A stretch of 56,756 nt of DNA from Tranzscheliella williamsii (GCA_023212725.1 JALBYF010000092.1:1-56756); one strand, 5' to 3'. Positions 30,312-41,372 are shown, counted from the first letter of the stretch. Made by a program: numbers and translations. The notes: generated by a model from the sequence alone, not told the origin.

Positions 30312-31761
30312 CTACATGCTATCCATCGCCGAGAGCAAGCTTGCTTTGAGTTCATCGCAAAAGGCTTCAATGAGCGATTTGTCGAAGCGTGAGGCACACC
30401 AAGCTAGCGAGACATTGAGGCGCCCGTTAAGTGTCCAAGCATGTACTCCTAGGGTAGGTAAGTTGTTGCGAGATGCTACCTCGTAATGTGTCAGGCCGTC
30501 AATGTCGCCCAAATTGCCCAGGCTGGATAAAGTTGGGATGCTGAGATCGGAGCTAGCGAGAGTGTAAAGGTGGCAGAACCAAATATGTCAGTATAGGCTC
30601 GTGTGCCCCATAGGTCGTGAACACGGCACAAACCTCATGGTAGGTAAGAGCTTGACGAGTTTGCGATTGTATGAGTCCTGCTCGGAAACGTCAAAGCGCC
30701 GAGCATAGCTGAATGATTGAGCCACTTTTTTCGAAGTCGAATCCACCGTATCGCCAGAGAGAATTTCGACAGATATAGGAGCGCATATGGTTGACATGAC
30801 GTTCCCGGCGAAGCCCTCGTCCAGATCCGATTCGTGAGAGAATAGCATGACCGGAACGGTAACCCTGTGTTCCTGCAACGTGCTGAAAACCCCAGTCTTC
30901 CTAATTGCATGGAGAATGGCAGACTGGATGAAGGCCGAAACAGATGTTTCTTTCGATTTGCAATAGCTGACTAGGGATTTGGTCTGCAAAGCAGTGAACG
31001 TTAAGAGCCATCTCCAGGGTTGCGCGTCTTGCGAATGTTCTGGCTTGGGCAGAATTGGGAATCCAAAGGTAGACTTTCAAGAAGTAAAGGAGCAACGGAG
31101 TAAGAATCATACCTAAGCCAGCATCGCTGTCAGGTAGCGCGATCGACTTTTTACTCACCCCCTTTTTGGCCACTTCAAACATGTCTGAAACTTTCAGATC
31201 TTGACGTTCTGTGACGCTTTGAGGCTTGAGGGCGGACAACAGCGGTACTGGCGGCTTTCCACTTTTCACCAGATGGTTCTCTCTGTCCCGAAGGCTGTGA
31301 AGCAATTCTTTGGCAATAGTGATGATGCTCTTGGCATCCGCAAGTGCATGTGGATTGGAAAATACAACATAGGTACCTTGTCCATTCGTTGGGAAGATGG
31401 TGATTGCAATCCGATCAAAAGTGCGCTTGTTCAGGCAATAGTCGATCGCTTGCTGCGATACTTGGATCTGTGGGCCGTCGAACACGTTGAGTGCAGTTCT
31501 GCCTCCATGAACGATTCTCCCACCATCAATGCTACTGTCGATTAGATAGTCCAGGACTGGAAATTGCGGTAGGAGAGTCTTGCAAGCTGCTTCCCATCCA
31601 TCCACACTTTGCGGAGCAATACGGTCTTCGAATTGAAAGAGGGAGACCATATCAAAAGCCCCACCAAGCTGTGAATGGGCGAAATGCCAAAAATGCTCCG
31701 CTCCCCATAGCTCTCGTTGTTGCAGGTCCGGCAAAGGGCTAGGCGCTGTTCGAGAAGGCAT
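30312..31761 (-). CDS. Second HxxxD acyltransferase (condensation/PapA/AATase-like fold)
   Basis: Three exons: 31761-31113, 31039-30634 and 30552-30312. Introns are 73 nt (GTATGA...GCCAG) and 81 nt (GTTTGT...GCTAG). The first acceptor was chosen because only it joins the two open frames; a later CAG puts exon 2 out of frame. The spliced product is 431 aa. The HxxxD motif is in SNPHALADAKS (His138, Asp142). The C-terminal exon has the SSDLSIPTLSSLGNLGD block common in fungal acyltransferases of the alcohol-acetyltransferase/PapA group, which includes the Mac1/Mac2 type of other smut glycolipid clusters. It is divergent from the BAHD enzyme at 24.9 kb. One of the pair should add the short hydroxy fatty acid and the other acetate; which does which is unresolved. 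Confidence 0.82.
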
Positions 31762-32484
31762 TTTGTGTTATGGATGATGCTCTGTGAACAGAAGCGCAAC
31801 GTCAGGAGGCACAGAACAGCTGGCAGGGCACTACAAGATGCTCCCTGGAGTCCTCTTTCAAGCCTTTTATTGTTTGAGCTTTTAGGCCGGCAAGTTGACT
31901 ACCATAGAGGTAACCTCGCAATCAACGACCGAATTCAGGCCGTGTGAAAGCCCACAAGATGCCTTGACTGATGCATGAGGTCAACAGCGCCATGCAAACA
32001 CTTACAGACAGACTGAAGCGTGCAGAAGCCCCAGCCAAGCAGTCACAGTCATGGGTACTGAGGCCAAACTATTGATGATATGCAACGGAATTGCACAATC
32101 GTAATAAGCAGGGCAGGCTACGCGCATGTTTGGATGCGCATATTGCAATTTTTTCCACTATTCTAGAGCAGACCCACTCGACGCGTCCTGGCCTCTTACT
32201 GGGGCGAGTGCGAGCATTTTGAATTCGCAAGTTAACCCCACTCTTACGCTGTTCGCCCCAACAGCCACGGGCTGCATACTCCATCGAGGATCAACCCTAA
32301 TACTCCTCGCAGCGGCCTTCACAGCATAGAACGTGGAGCGGTATATAAATATGGACGGCAGGAGGCTTTGATCCTCTGGAGATACCTGCAAACCCATCCA
32401 ATCACTGCTACCACAATCGTCCAACCCAACAGCTGAGAGTATATCCACCCCGGCCTAGCCAAGCAACCACAAGCACAGGCCAAA
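31762..32484. promoter_or_regulatory. Shared divergent promoter, acyltransferase / thioesterase-like gene
   Basis: 723 bp between divergent genes. TATATAAA at 32342-32349 lies 136 bp before the thioesterase-like ATG; a weaker AATAAAAG (minus) sits ~100 bp before the acyltransferase ATG. An exact ATGCGCAT octamer at 32134-32141 is followed at once by ATTGCAATTTT, much as at 26755. Confidence 0.55.
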
Positions 32485-33612
32485 ATGGAAGTTTCAACCT
32501 CTGCCGCCCTCCCCTCCCTAAACCCTTCTGTAAAGAGTGCCGGGCACAGCTTTGACGAAGCTATTGCTGTCACGCGACTTGCTAGTGCGCCAAAAGAGCT
32601 CGCAGTCGCGGCCTCGTCTAAGCTTGCAGAGACGAGCTGGTACAGTGTCAACATCGACCCTGCGTACGGCTCGACACGCAAAGTGCCCCATGGTGGCTTC
32701 CTAGGATCGCTGATCCTCTCAGCCCTCCTTGAAACACAGAAGGGGTCTCAGCATGCCGACCCGCACACTATTACATATGATTTTGTGCGTGTTTTGCAGC
32801 CGGGCGAGGCTTTCATCTCGGTGTCCAACGCGGGGAAGACTTCTAGCAACTATACCTCCCTCACAGCGGACCTCTATCAAGTAAAGCTCGGAGAAAAGGT
32901 CAAGATCTTCCATGGTGTTACCACCCGGGCCATTTTTGCAGATCAAACCAAGCAAAGAGGAATGACCACACTGCCGCTTCACTATGGTCCAATTGGAAAG
33001 TTGGAGGATGTTGCAGTTCCTCATCCAAAGTCCTGGTACCTGCCGACAGACCAGGCGATGATCTCGAAACAACTGGACTTGTTGGTCCAGTTGGAGACGA
33101 ACAGAAGGCCTTTCGCGGATTACTTTGTTCGCTTCCATCCTTCAGACGTCTCTACGGTTCAGCAGGAGGACTACTCCGCAGACTTGCCGGCTTCAGAAAC
33201 TTCGCTACCTGAGAACCTTTGCTGCAGAGGCAGTCGCGTCCTTCCACTGCGCTCTGAAAGTTCGCGTCGCATCGACGTTGCAAGCCTCCCCATGTTCGGC
33301 GACTTCCGCAGGCCTGCCATGGAGAACGTGCTCAAAGCCGATGCTGAAGACCCTCACGATGTGCCAACCCGCACTTATGCTTTCCCTACCCTTCAATACA
33401 CTCTGCGCTTCCTCTCCAGGCTCCCGGACAACACAGAGTGGCTGCACACCTCGTGGAGGGAAACAGCCATTGACGGTCGTGTCATCTCCGATGTGCGCAT
33501 CTCTACGGAAGAAGGGCACCCTGTAGCGATCTGCCAACTGGACAGCCTGATGTTTGATATGCAATGGTGCATCCAGAACCTCTCCAGTCAACCGGCATCC
33601 TCGCAGTTGTAG
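32485..33612 (+). CDS. Acyl-CoA thioesterase-like double-hotdog protein
   Basis: Single exon, 375 aa. The N-terminal hotdog shows the superfamily block VPHGGFLGSLILSALLE near residues 67-83, then a strand-rich region (TITYDFVRVLQPGEAFISV). A second hotdog-like half follows near the C-terminus, ending in an AICQLDSLMFD strand. This is the layout of TesB-type / 4HBT_3 thioesterase-like proteins, which often occur in fungal secondary-metabolite clusters. It would fit one of the uncharacterised cluster genes (orf1/orf2). Possible roles are hydrolysis of acyl-CoA or acyl-ACP supplied by Fas2, or acyl binding without catalysis. I do not recognise the C-terminal catalytic Asp/Gln set with confidence. 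The middle section (residues ~200-280) is low in conserved pattern. Confidence 0.75.
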   Translation: MEVSTSAALPSLNPSVKSAGHSFDEAIAVTRLASAPKELAVAASSKLAETSWYSVNIDPAYGSTRKVPHGGFLGSLILSALLETQKGSQHADPHTITYDFVRVLQPGEAFISVSNAGKTSSNYTSLTADLYQVKLGEKVKIFHGVTTRAIFADQTKQRGMTTLPLHYGPIGKLEDVAVPHPKSWYLPTDQAMISKQLDLLVQLETNRRPFADYFVRFHPSDVSTVQQEDYSADLPASETSLPENLCCRGSRVLPLRSESSRRIDVASLPMFGDFRRPAMENVLKADAEDPHDVPTRTYAFPTLQYTLRFLSRLPDNTEWLHTSWRETAIDGRVISDVRISTEEGHPVAICQLDSLMFDMQWCIQNLSSQPASSQL

Positions 33613-34428
33613 ATCTTTCCCTTATAATGAACCATCCATGTGCTCTATCTGCCCTATCACAAATAGTGAAATTCAGACGGCCTGCCTCCAACGTACGGAT
33701 CTCTCATGACACGTATACTGCGCCAGGCATGCATAGTGATGAGCTACCCTAAGGAAACGTAAACAGGTGGCGTGCGGAGGCCTTCTGACTTTTTAGCAAA
33801 ATTGCGAAAGCTTTGTGGTACTCAAGCGATCGACAACAAGCTGTTCAACACCGTACACAACACGCTGACAGTATCGCTGTTTGCTCCTGCTGTTCCGGGC
33901 CGGGCTGCAAACATGATTCATCCTAGTGAGCAACAAGCTTAACATGATACTGCACGGTGTTCCCGATCTGATGATCGGCATCGGCGTGCTCCCAGCTAGA
34001 ATAGTGACTTCCGCCAAGGTCACCGGCGCTGGCCGCCATCCGTACGGACATTGCTTGAGCTCGGTTCAGCATATAAACTCGGTCTACCATCCCTATCTTC
34101 GTTCCCATGTGAGAGCACGCAAAAGGGATCATACACTGCGATAACGAGCTTCGTCTATAGTAAAGAGGGGGTTTGATAATGGGCGGAAGTTGACACACGC
34201 TCCACAGAATGCGTTAAAGCTGGTATAGGATCACAGTGAATACCCAGTATGAGCTGTTCGTGTCTAGAGTGTCATGAGTGCAGTCTGTATCTACAATAAT
34301 AGTATCATGGGAGCCGTACGTATCTACAATATCATGAGAGCGGTTCGTATCTACAATATCATGAGTGTCGTGAGAGTACATCCTAGGTGGACGCTAGCAA
34401 AGATTCGGAGGATTGTCTTTTTGCCCTT
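33613..34428. other. Intergenic region with tandem repeat
   Basis: Between the thioesterase-like gene and the convergent membrane-protein gene. No gene is credible. The right part carries the imperfect tandem array listed separately. Confidence 0.45.
34240..34376. repeat. Imperfect tandem repeat, unit about 27-31 bp
   Basis: Four to five units share the core TATCATGAGAGC followed by GTATCTACAAT. The best copies are at 34271-34301, 34302-34330 and 34331-34357, with a truncated unit to 34376 and a weak one near 34240. The array lies just beyond the 3' end of the membrane-protein gene (stop at 34429). Confidence 0.75.
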
Positions 34429-35302
34429 TCAGGCGTAATAGGGTGATCCGGGTCCCGACATGTACTGGGACTCTTTTGGAGCATAGTACTCTTCTTTCTT
34501 GACGAATCCGATGGTGATAAACGTCAATACAGCGAGGACCTCTGGGACATAGTCGATGGCAAGTTTCAGCCACACGTTGACGCCGAGGAAGGGTGTCTGG
34601 AAGGTGTGCCAGGTGGCATATCCGATCCTGACAGCCATGAAAATAAGGGCAAGCATGACTCGAAGGAGGATCTGCCTGTCGCTTCCTCTCGTTTTAGATA
34701 GGAGCACCACGGCAAAAGCGAAAAGGACGGCGGTGATACCAGCGTAGATGAAATCGCCGATCTTGGCCTTACTGTTCAGAGGTGCGTTTTTGCCGTTGAA
34801 TGTGTCATCGCTCTTGGTATAGGCGGTAATCAACAGGACGAGTGCACCGATGTTGACAAGATGCAAAATGCGCAGCAACCACGGTCGTTTGGTGTCTTTG
34901 CCCGTTGACACGATGCCGTTGGAGCGTGCATGGACGATGGCGAGGAAAGAAAGTGTACTGGTCACCAGGAAGGAGTAACCGATCCCCTGAAGGACATAAC
35001 CCCATGTAACCATATTCGCATTCTTGTAGTCGTCGTGGTATTCATACGCTAACATCGCGTTAGCAGCGAGTCGGACTGCAACCAAAGTACACATTGAACG
35101 TCAGCAAAACGAGTTTGGAATACCCAAAGACAATAAGCAAGCGCAGCCTGATGTACCTACCTGCGGCAAACAAGACGAGAGAAAAGAATCCCGCTGCTCT
35201 TGAGAACCCATTCCGGAGTCCGCAAATCAGGGTGCCGATGAAGAGGAGTGCGTAGATTGGGATAAAGATCACGTTGATCAAGACAGAGTTGGGTAGCGTC
35301 AT
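34429..35302 (-). CDS. Seven-helix integral membrane protein, function unknown
   Basis: Two exons, 35302-35161 and 35075-34429, with an 85-nt intron (GTAGGT donor, TTGCAG acceptor, TGCTGAC branch-like site). The spliced product is 262 aa. About seven hydrophobic helices are evident, starting with VLINVIFIPIYALLFIG and ending with the block that includes VLAVLTFITIGFV. The C-terminal tail is short and polar (YYAPKESQ...). The layout resembles fungal membrane proteins of the DUF7702 / RTA1-like kind; I am not certain of the family. It is not among the known cellobiose-lipid genes, so it is probably an insertion into the cluster or a lineage-specific recruit. It could act in lipid or stress response, but nothing in the sequence proves that. 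Confidence 0.75.
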
Positions 35303-36823
35303 GATGTGAGCTCGCGACTGTATTAGTATGGTCGTGTAGGAGGAGATCTTGGTTGTGATGTGCGAGTAGATGATGCGTCGAGGAAGTGCAGAGGAGACTG
35401 AACCCTTTTAAGGAAAGATAACACAGTGAGCGCTATGAGACGCATAGGAGGCGCAGAGGATAACTGAAGCCATTAGTGGGCCCCCGGCACGGGAATCCTT
35501 TACCAAAAGCCTCTGCAAAATACTGCGAAGCAAGGCTCCTTTGATCGGGACCCGGACAGAAACCTGATCAGAGAGCTTAATCGCCGAACAACGCTTCGAC
35601 ACAGCCTCTCGGATCTTGCTTATTCGGTACTTTACTATGTGCAAGCTGTATATGCAGCATATACGTTGTGATGGCGGCTGTGCACGGCAGAAGGGCAGCC
35701 TATACTTGTATTGGCAGCAGGCCTGTGTTCGGCTGACCATTGTCACTATGCGCAGGCTTCTCGAACGTCATGAGCGTCATCAGCAAACCGGACTAGGTTA
35801 CAAGCATCAAGTGTCGGAGGACAAAGTGTCGGAGAACAATATATGCAGCTAGGACGTTATCCAGTGCAGCAAGAAAAGGTCGAATCTTGATATGCGCAGG
35901 GAGTTGCATGATTTTCGCCATCGGCTCTTTTCTCGGCACCTTGTTCGGTACCGGATTCGCTTCGAATTCTGTTTATCAAAAATCGCCCGTCATACGCGGT
36001 CGCGAAACAAAGCGTGCACAGTTCAAAGGGACAAGGCGACGTTCTACTTTCTCCCGTGCGAATGTGCACTCTGGTGACCGAGGAAATCGATGATCATTGC
36101 AAGAAGGGAAACTTACCAGGTCTGTGCTTATATACGAATGTATCTGCTTGTGTACGATACTGCCGTGTCGTACCGCGTGCTATGGATGGGGGGACGTCTT
36201 CATGACTGTAGCGTGGTGGTGGGCGCCTAAAATGGACGTGTTCACGGCCGTCGGATCCTTAACTCACACGTCGCGGGTTGACTCCTCACTCGATATCATC
36301 AATGCTCTGCGGTAATCAACAGATAACCCAACGAGTGTCACTGAGCTGCCATCATTGTGAAACAGGTCGATCTGGAAACGGTACTGAACAAAGCGCCGGT
36401 AGCAATAGGTCTGTGACATGGCCGGACAAGATTGTTTTGGGGGAAGTGTGCAGGGATCATTAGATACTGTGTGCGTTCGAAATTCTCGTAAATTATAGGA
36501 GCAAATGCGAGTGAAAAAGATACAGTGCGTATAAGTCCGAGTGTGCGCAGTACTACGTAGCAAATCCACGTATCCGATGCGGTCCGAAATGTTGCACATC
36601 GTCTCAGAGAGACAAAGTGGCAGCCTTCTTGATACTGGTGGAGGGCATCCAACGCCGGTACACAGTTGTCGACAATAATCGAGGCTCGCATGAAAGAAGC
36701 ACGTAGCTACGGCAAGGAATGTGATTCGAGCCATCTTCTTATACAGTCAGCTGCAAGTGGTCGTTGCTCGGGCGATGTCATTGGCAAGGAGCATTGGGGG
36801 AGAGATACGAAGCGCATCTCCTC
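35303..36823. other. Intergenic region with diverged repeat copy A
   Basis: 1.5 kb without a convincing gene. The left end is the promoter of the membrane-protein gene (TTAAAAGG-like box ~100 bp upstream). About 36040-36260 is similar to 47480-47700, described separately. A 13-bp word AAGTGTCGGAGGA/AACA repeats near 35807-35840. Confidence 0.45.
36040..36260. repeat. Diverged interspersed repeat, copy A
   Basis: Aligns by eye to 47480-47700 in the same orientation. Shared words in the same order include GCACTCTGGT, GATGATCATTGC, GTGCTTATATA (GCGCTTATATA in copy B) and CGTCTTCATG, with matching spacing. No open frame is shared, so this is a non-coding repeat or a remnant of a mobile element. 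Confidence 0.6.
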
Positions 36824-38026
36824 TCAGGGCTGGAGTGGCGTTACAACAAGGTAGAATTTGGGCTCCTTGCGATTTTTCTTCTTGTCTTGCCTCCGTTGAT
36901 GCTTTCTCTCCCTTCTCTCTTGTTTTCGCTCTTTTCGGCTCTTCTTTTCTCCTTCTTCAGCTGGAGAGTGTTGCTCGTGTTCATCATCGCTGTCCAGCTC
37001 TTCAGCTTCCAAGGCTGGAGCACCGGGGATGGCATCGCCGGGGGCTCTTGCTGTCATCCTACCTTCGGTATCGCGAATATAGACATCCACGCCGCGGCGC
37101 AAAAAAAAGCTCTGTTCCCACATCTCTACCGTCTCTGCTACGATAGGTACCTTTTTCCTTTTCATTCTTTTCTCGATGGCTTTGGTGACGAAATATCCAG
37201 AGGCACCCAGGTGCGCTGTGACGGGCGCAAAGTTGGAAACCACGCGTTGCACGCCTGACATCCTTCCTGCAACCGTAATGTCCTCCAAGAACCGATACCA
37301 GTCCGCTGCCGAGATATCGTGGTCTGCCAAGATTCGACCGGGATACAGAGACTTGAAGCCGTCAGCTACTTCTTTGCCTTCGGCGGGAAGAGAGAATGGC
37401 TCAAAGCTGGCATATTGCCAACCTGGCTGAGGCGGACGGGTGAACGAAGGCGCGGGTTGGCTCCAAACATCTCCCGGCGAACGTGCGAAGCGTTGCTTGA
37501 CCCGCAACATGAGTTTTTGTTGAGGAAGGCCGAACAGCTCTAAATCGGCCCGTGTAGCTTTCCAGTCCTTTGAGTGGGCGAGCGGCGAGCCATACTGGGC
37601 CAAAGCATAACCTTCAGGGTCCAGGGCCGGGTCGATCTGCTTCTTCGATTCGGATTGCTGTGTGTTGGAAGCTTGAGCCTGCGGTGTGGCAGCTGGACTC
37701 TGCGCATAGTTGTTCTGGCGTGGAGAAAGCTCGGCGGGCTGCTGTTGTGGCTGACCGTAACTGGATGGGGCATATGTCGGATTTTGCTGGCGAGGTGGCT
37801 GCTGCTGACTCTGGTAACCGGTTGGACCGTAAGGATATGCACCCGACGGCTGACCAGGGTGACCTTGCCATTGGTGATCCATTTGCTGTCCTTGCGCCGG
37901 TGCAGTATAGGAAGGGGCTGCAGCAGGCGCGTTGTTGTAGTACTGTTGGAAGTCCGGCTGGAACGAGGAAGGTCCGGCATTGGCTGCCGGGGCCGAGTGT
38001 GGTTGTGACATGTAGCTAGCGGACAT
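36824..38026 (-). CDS. Conserved-looking fungal protein of unknown function with Q/P-rich head and basic tail
   Basis: Single exon, 400 aa from the ATG at 38026; an in-frame ATG at 38101 would add 25 residues that do not look like the rest. Residues 1-140 are low-complexity, rich in Gln, Pro, Ala and Tyr. The central part (~145-320) is folded in character, with LADHDISAADWYRFLEDI and later WEQSFFLRRGVDVYI. An acidic stretch (EAEELDSDDEHE) is followed by a tail rich in Lys and Arg (KKSRKERKQERRERKHQR). I recall similar central domains in uncharacterised basidiomycete proteins but know no function. The tail could bind nucleic acid or act as a nuclear localisation signal. It is not part of the known biosynthetic set. 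Confidence 0.72.
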   Translation of the reverse strand: MSASYMSQPHSAPAANAGPSSFQPDFQQYYNNAPAAAPSYTAPAQGQQMDHQWQGHPGQPSGAYPYGPTGYQSQQQPPRQQNPTYAPSSYGQPQQQPAELSPRQNNYAQSPAATPQAQASNTQQSESKKQIDPALDPEGYALAQYGSPLAHSKDWKATRADLELFGLPQQKLMLRVKQRFARSPGDVWSQPAPSFTRPPQPGWQYASFEPFSLPAEGKEVADGFKSLYPGRILADHDISAADWYRFLEDITVAGRMSGVQRVVSNFAPVTAHLGASGYFVTKAIEKRMKRKKVPIVAETVEMWEQSFFLRRGVDVYIRDTEGRMTARAPGDAIPGAPALEAEELDSDDEHEQHSPAEEGEKKSRKERKQERRERKHQRRQDKKKNRKEPKFYLVVTPLQP

Positions 38027-39020
38027 GACAGTTACTGCGGCGTGGTTGCAAAACAGGGAACAGAGCAAACTTGCAGGACGTAAGGTATGCTGGGTAAACA
38101 CAGGGCGGCCTAACTAAGTAGGCTGTTATATATCGTGGCAGAGCACAGTTACGTTGACAATCTAACGTTGATTGATCTGCATGCATAGAGGATATGTGGA
38201 GGCAATGGCGGGCCTACGTTGCATGCGCACACACAAGGTTGCCCACCTAAGTGCAAAGCAAGTTTAGTGCAGTTCATAAATGGGCTAAAGCAGTCACAAT
38301 CGGATTGATTATCGGTCCTACCTTCGGCACTCGCGAGTCGCAAGCGAAAAGGGGCCGCGCATCGCTCTTTTTAACGCTTCTCCGTTCGGTACCTTAATCG
38401 GCATTCGGAAAACGGAACTTGGAGACTGTAATATGTGTGTGCTAGCGGTCGGCCGAATTTGTAATCGAACTACGTGTGTCCAAATGCGGTTATTGGGCGT
38501 TCGGCACAGATCATCCAGTGCCCAACATGAATCTTGATATGCTTTCCCCTCTGTCGTCATGTCGCGCCATCAGCTACCGTATCCCAGCGATGGTGACCAT
38601 TTCCCGCCGGTCGAATTGCTTCCGCCGGCCTGATTTGCAATGCCGTCGGGCGACGAACCGGAGCCGCCGGGCGTGCCTTAGCTACAGCTCCCAAACGCAG
38701 TGCTCCGCTTCATTACCTTCACCCACTATTAGATGTAGCCGGCTTACATAAACCGAAGATGTGCAAGTCTCGGTGGGCAGGTCCGGCTATGCGCATATTT
38801 GAGTCTATATCAGAAGAGAGCGATGAAGAGGCAAGGTGACTTTCTGCTGCTTACTAGATGATCGCTGGTCTCTAGCTTCGTCCAGCAGAACGTTGTGTAA
38901 CATTGTGTGCGGTGGTCCACCACAGCTGCCTCGACGTTGCGCAACATATAAATAGGTCCAGCTTGAGCTGATGAGGCTTTCCTAGCATGTCAGGCACTCT
39001 CCAGCTCCTCATCTTATAAC
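38027..39020. promoter_or_regulatory. Divergent intergenic region with ahd1 promoter
   Basis: About 1 kb. TATAAATA at 38947-38954 lies ~70 bp before the hydroxylase ATG. ATGCGCAT occurs at 38789-38796 and ATGCGCA at 38223-38229. No gene is credible here. Confidence 0.55.
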
Positions 39021-40264
39021 ATGGCTACTCAGACTGCCACTGTCACGAGCACAACCACCGTGGCTTCAGGCTCGGAGCCTAGCACGTACGTGCCTGGAAC
39101 CTACGCCAGCCTTAAGCTTAGAAATGCGGCCATTGGTGGTAAAAATGCGAACCCAGCCACCAAGGCAGCCAACGCAGGCAAACATTCAAAGCTTACCTTT
39201 GCGTTGACACCAACCGAGGAAAAGCTTCGCCAAAAGCGGAACTGGGGATTCCTCGAGAAGGCGTATGAGAACACTAAAGTAATGGGCCTGACCACCCACT
39301 TTGTGACCATCGCTATGGCAATCCTGTTTAACAAATCGCCCCTCGCTAAACCCGTGTACGACTGGCTGAACACCTACGACCACTTTACTATTCACGTGGT
39401 TCACACATGGCTCCTTTGTTCCTTCAGCCAGACCCTTATTGTGGCGCTGTTTGCTTATAGCGACCTGACTCAGCAACCTGCTTGGCTCGCACAATACAAG
39501 GTACAGCCTCACAAACGTGTAACATGGGAACAATACAAGAAGCTGTTCAAGGTGATTGCTTTCAACATGGTCGTTGTCAACGGCATCTCCAATATGATAT
39601 ACTATCCGCTGGCAGAGTGGCGCGGTATCGAAACAACCTACGAAGCACTTCCCTCAGGCAAGAAGCTCGTCGGGCAGTGGCTTCTCTGTCTCCTTACGGA
39701 AGAAATTGGCTTCTACTCGGTGCATAGGGCTTTACATCATCCAAAGATCTACAAATACTTCCACAAGCAGCATCACGAATTCACCGCACCGGTCGCCGGC
39801 GCGTCAACCTATGCACACCCGCTCGAGCACTATTTTAGCGGTCTGGTACCCATCCTTACCGGCCTGCTCATCACACGAGCGCACATCAGCGTTCAGTATC
39901 TCTTTTTCCACGGCCTCATGATCAGTAGCCATGCTCAGCACAGTGGTTATAACAGTAAGTCTCTGCTTTCCGGTACGGCAAGTACCGATGAACGGCGGCA
40001 AGTATCGATGAGAGAATCCTGACCTGCTAACGCGAAACTGCTCTCACAATTACAGTCCCTTTTTTCACCTGTGCTCTTGTGCACGATTGGCACCATTACT
40101 ACACCGTTGAGAATTACGGACCAACCGGACTGCTTGACACACTCCTGGCTACCAACAAGACCTTCAAAGCATGGACGAAAGAAACCGTCGAGACTTTCCA
40201 AGGTGATCGTGTTCTCGCCCGGCAGGCTGGCCTGGAGAAGCTTGCAGAGTTGGAGGAAGACTAG
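39021..40264 (+). CDS. ahd1: Di-iron fatty acid hydroxylase (Ahd1-like)
   Basis: Two exons, 39021-39954 and 40056-40264, with a 101-nt intron (GTAAGT donor, CTAAC branch site, TTACAG acceptor). The spliced product is 380 aa. It is a membrane protein of the sterol desaturase / fatty acid hydroxylase superfamily. The di-iron ligands appear as three histidine boxes: HRALHH, HKQHHE and HDWHHYY (the last in exon 2, so the intron call is needed for a functional enzyme). Several hydrophobic helices precede the boxes. In U. maydis Ahd1 is a non-haem di-iron protein that alpha-hydroxylates palmitate in ustilagic acid. Its presence points to a 2,15,16-trihydroxypalmitate product rather than the flocculosin type, which lacks the alpha-hydroxyl. 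An ATGCGCAT octamer lies 225 bp upstream of the ATG. Confidence 0.88.
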
Positions 40265-41372
40265 CTCCGCCTCGCTGCGTTATCGTTCTTGCAGTAAGCA
40301 ACATAGCCTAGCCGCAACGACTTCTGGCAAACAGCCTTGTTTCTCTACCTGGCTACCCATCAACTTCTCGTGATCTGCCTCGTTTTCCTTCTTCCTCCAT
40401 ATTTACTTCAAATGCCCTTATTATTGTTCCGTTATCACTTCACACATTTCAGCATGAAGCCTGCCATGTCCAGGCTCCCTTGCACTCGCCAATCTCAGGT
40501 GTATAGATTTGAACTGCGGTCATCAAGGCCGCCGATCGCTTCTTTACGAACTGTTGTTGTGTAAACCCGCCCTCAGAATAGTACACAGGGGTCTGACTCA
40601 TTGTTCAAGTAATCACCGTAGTCTCTTATGGAATCGATGCATAGTGTCAAATTGACGTAGTGGTGATATTGTGATGCTGTTTGAGATCCGAAGAGTCGTT
40701 GCGCTTTATTCAGAAACAAAAGTAAGACGATCAACAGCTGGAATTCACGAAACCACGTTCTGGCCCTACGCTTGGTTCATGCATTTTTGTCTGCACTGAA
40801 TGCCTTGTTTACTGTCGTGCACTTGTTGCATCTTGATCTCGCTCCTGACCGATGCAAGTGGCTGGTTGGTGGCTATCCGTCGAATTACCGAATATGTATG
40901 ATCTAACAACGCATGCTTTCACATGATGTTCACGCCACGAAGCCTTCCGCAAAATTGACTAGAGTTGCATATCGGACTCTGGTGGGACCCAAAATCTTGG
41001 CGGACGCGTGCTCTTTATTGATCCTCCGGGCTTGACATGCAAGGACTCCGGCCAACCTGCGACGCAGCGCTCAAATCAAAGGATCAATCGCTACATCACC
41101 AAAATAGTACGCTATGCACCTGTCGGACTGCTTCCTTATGTTAGCCCTTGCAGCGTTTACCTCCCAATCCGTTAGGTGCACGGCTTCGGCCAGCAACCTT
41201 CCGCTTGAAGAGATGTACAGAATGATGCCCCATGTGGACTCAACTAGACCACATATAAAAGGGTACTCTCGATAGGGTTCGCTACCACCTTTCAGCAAAG
41301 AACACCACCTATAACACGCTGGCCCCCTTTTCCTCTGAAAATCAGGCTCGGACGCACATACTCTTCATCAAG
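40265..41372. promoter_or_regulatory. Intergenic region with glycosyltransferase promoter
   Basis: 1.1 kb with no credible gene. TATAAAA at 41254-41260 lies ~113 bp before the glycosyltransferase ATG. I found no ATGCGCAT octamer here. Confidence 0.5.
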
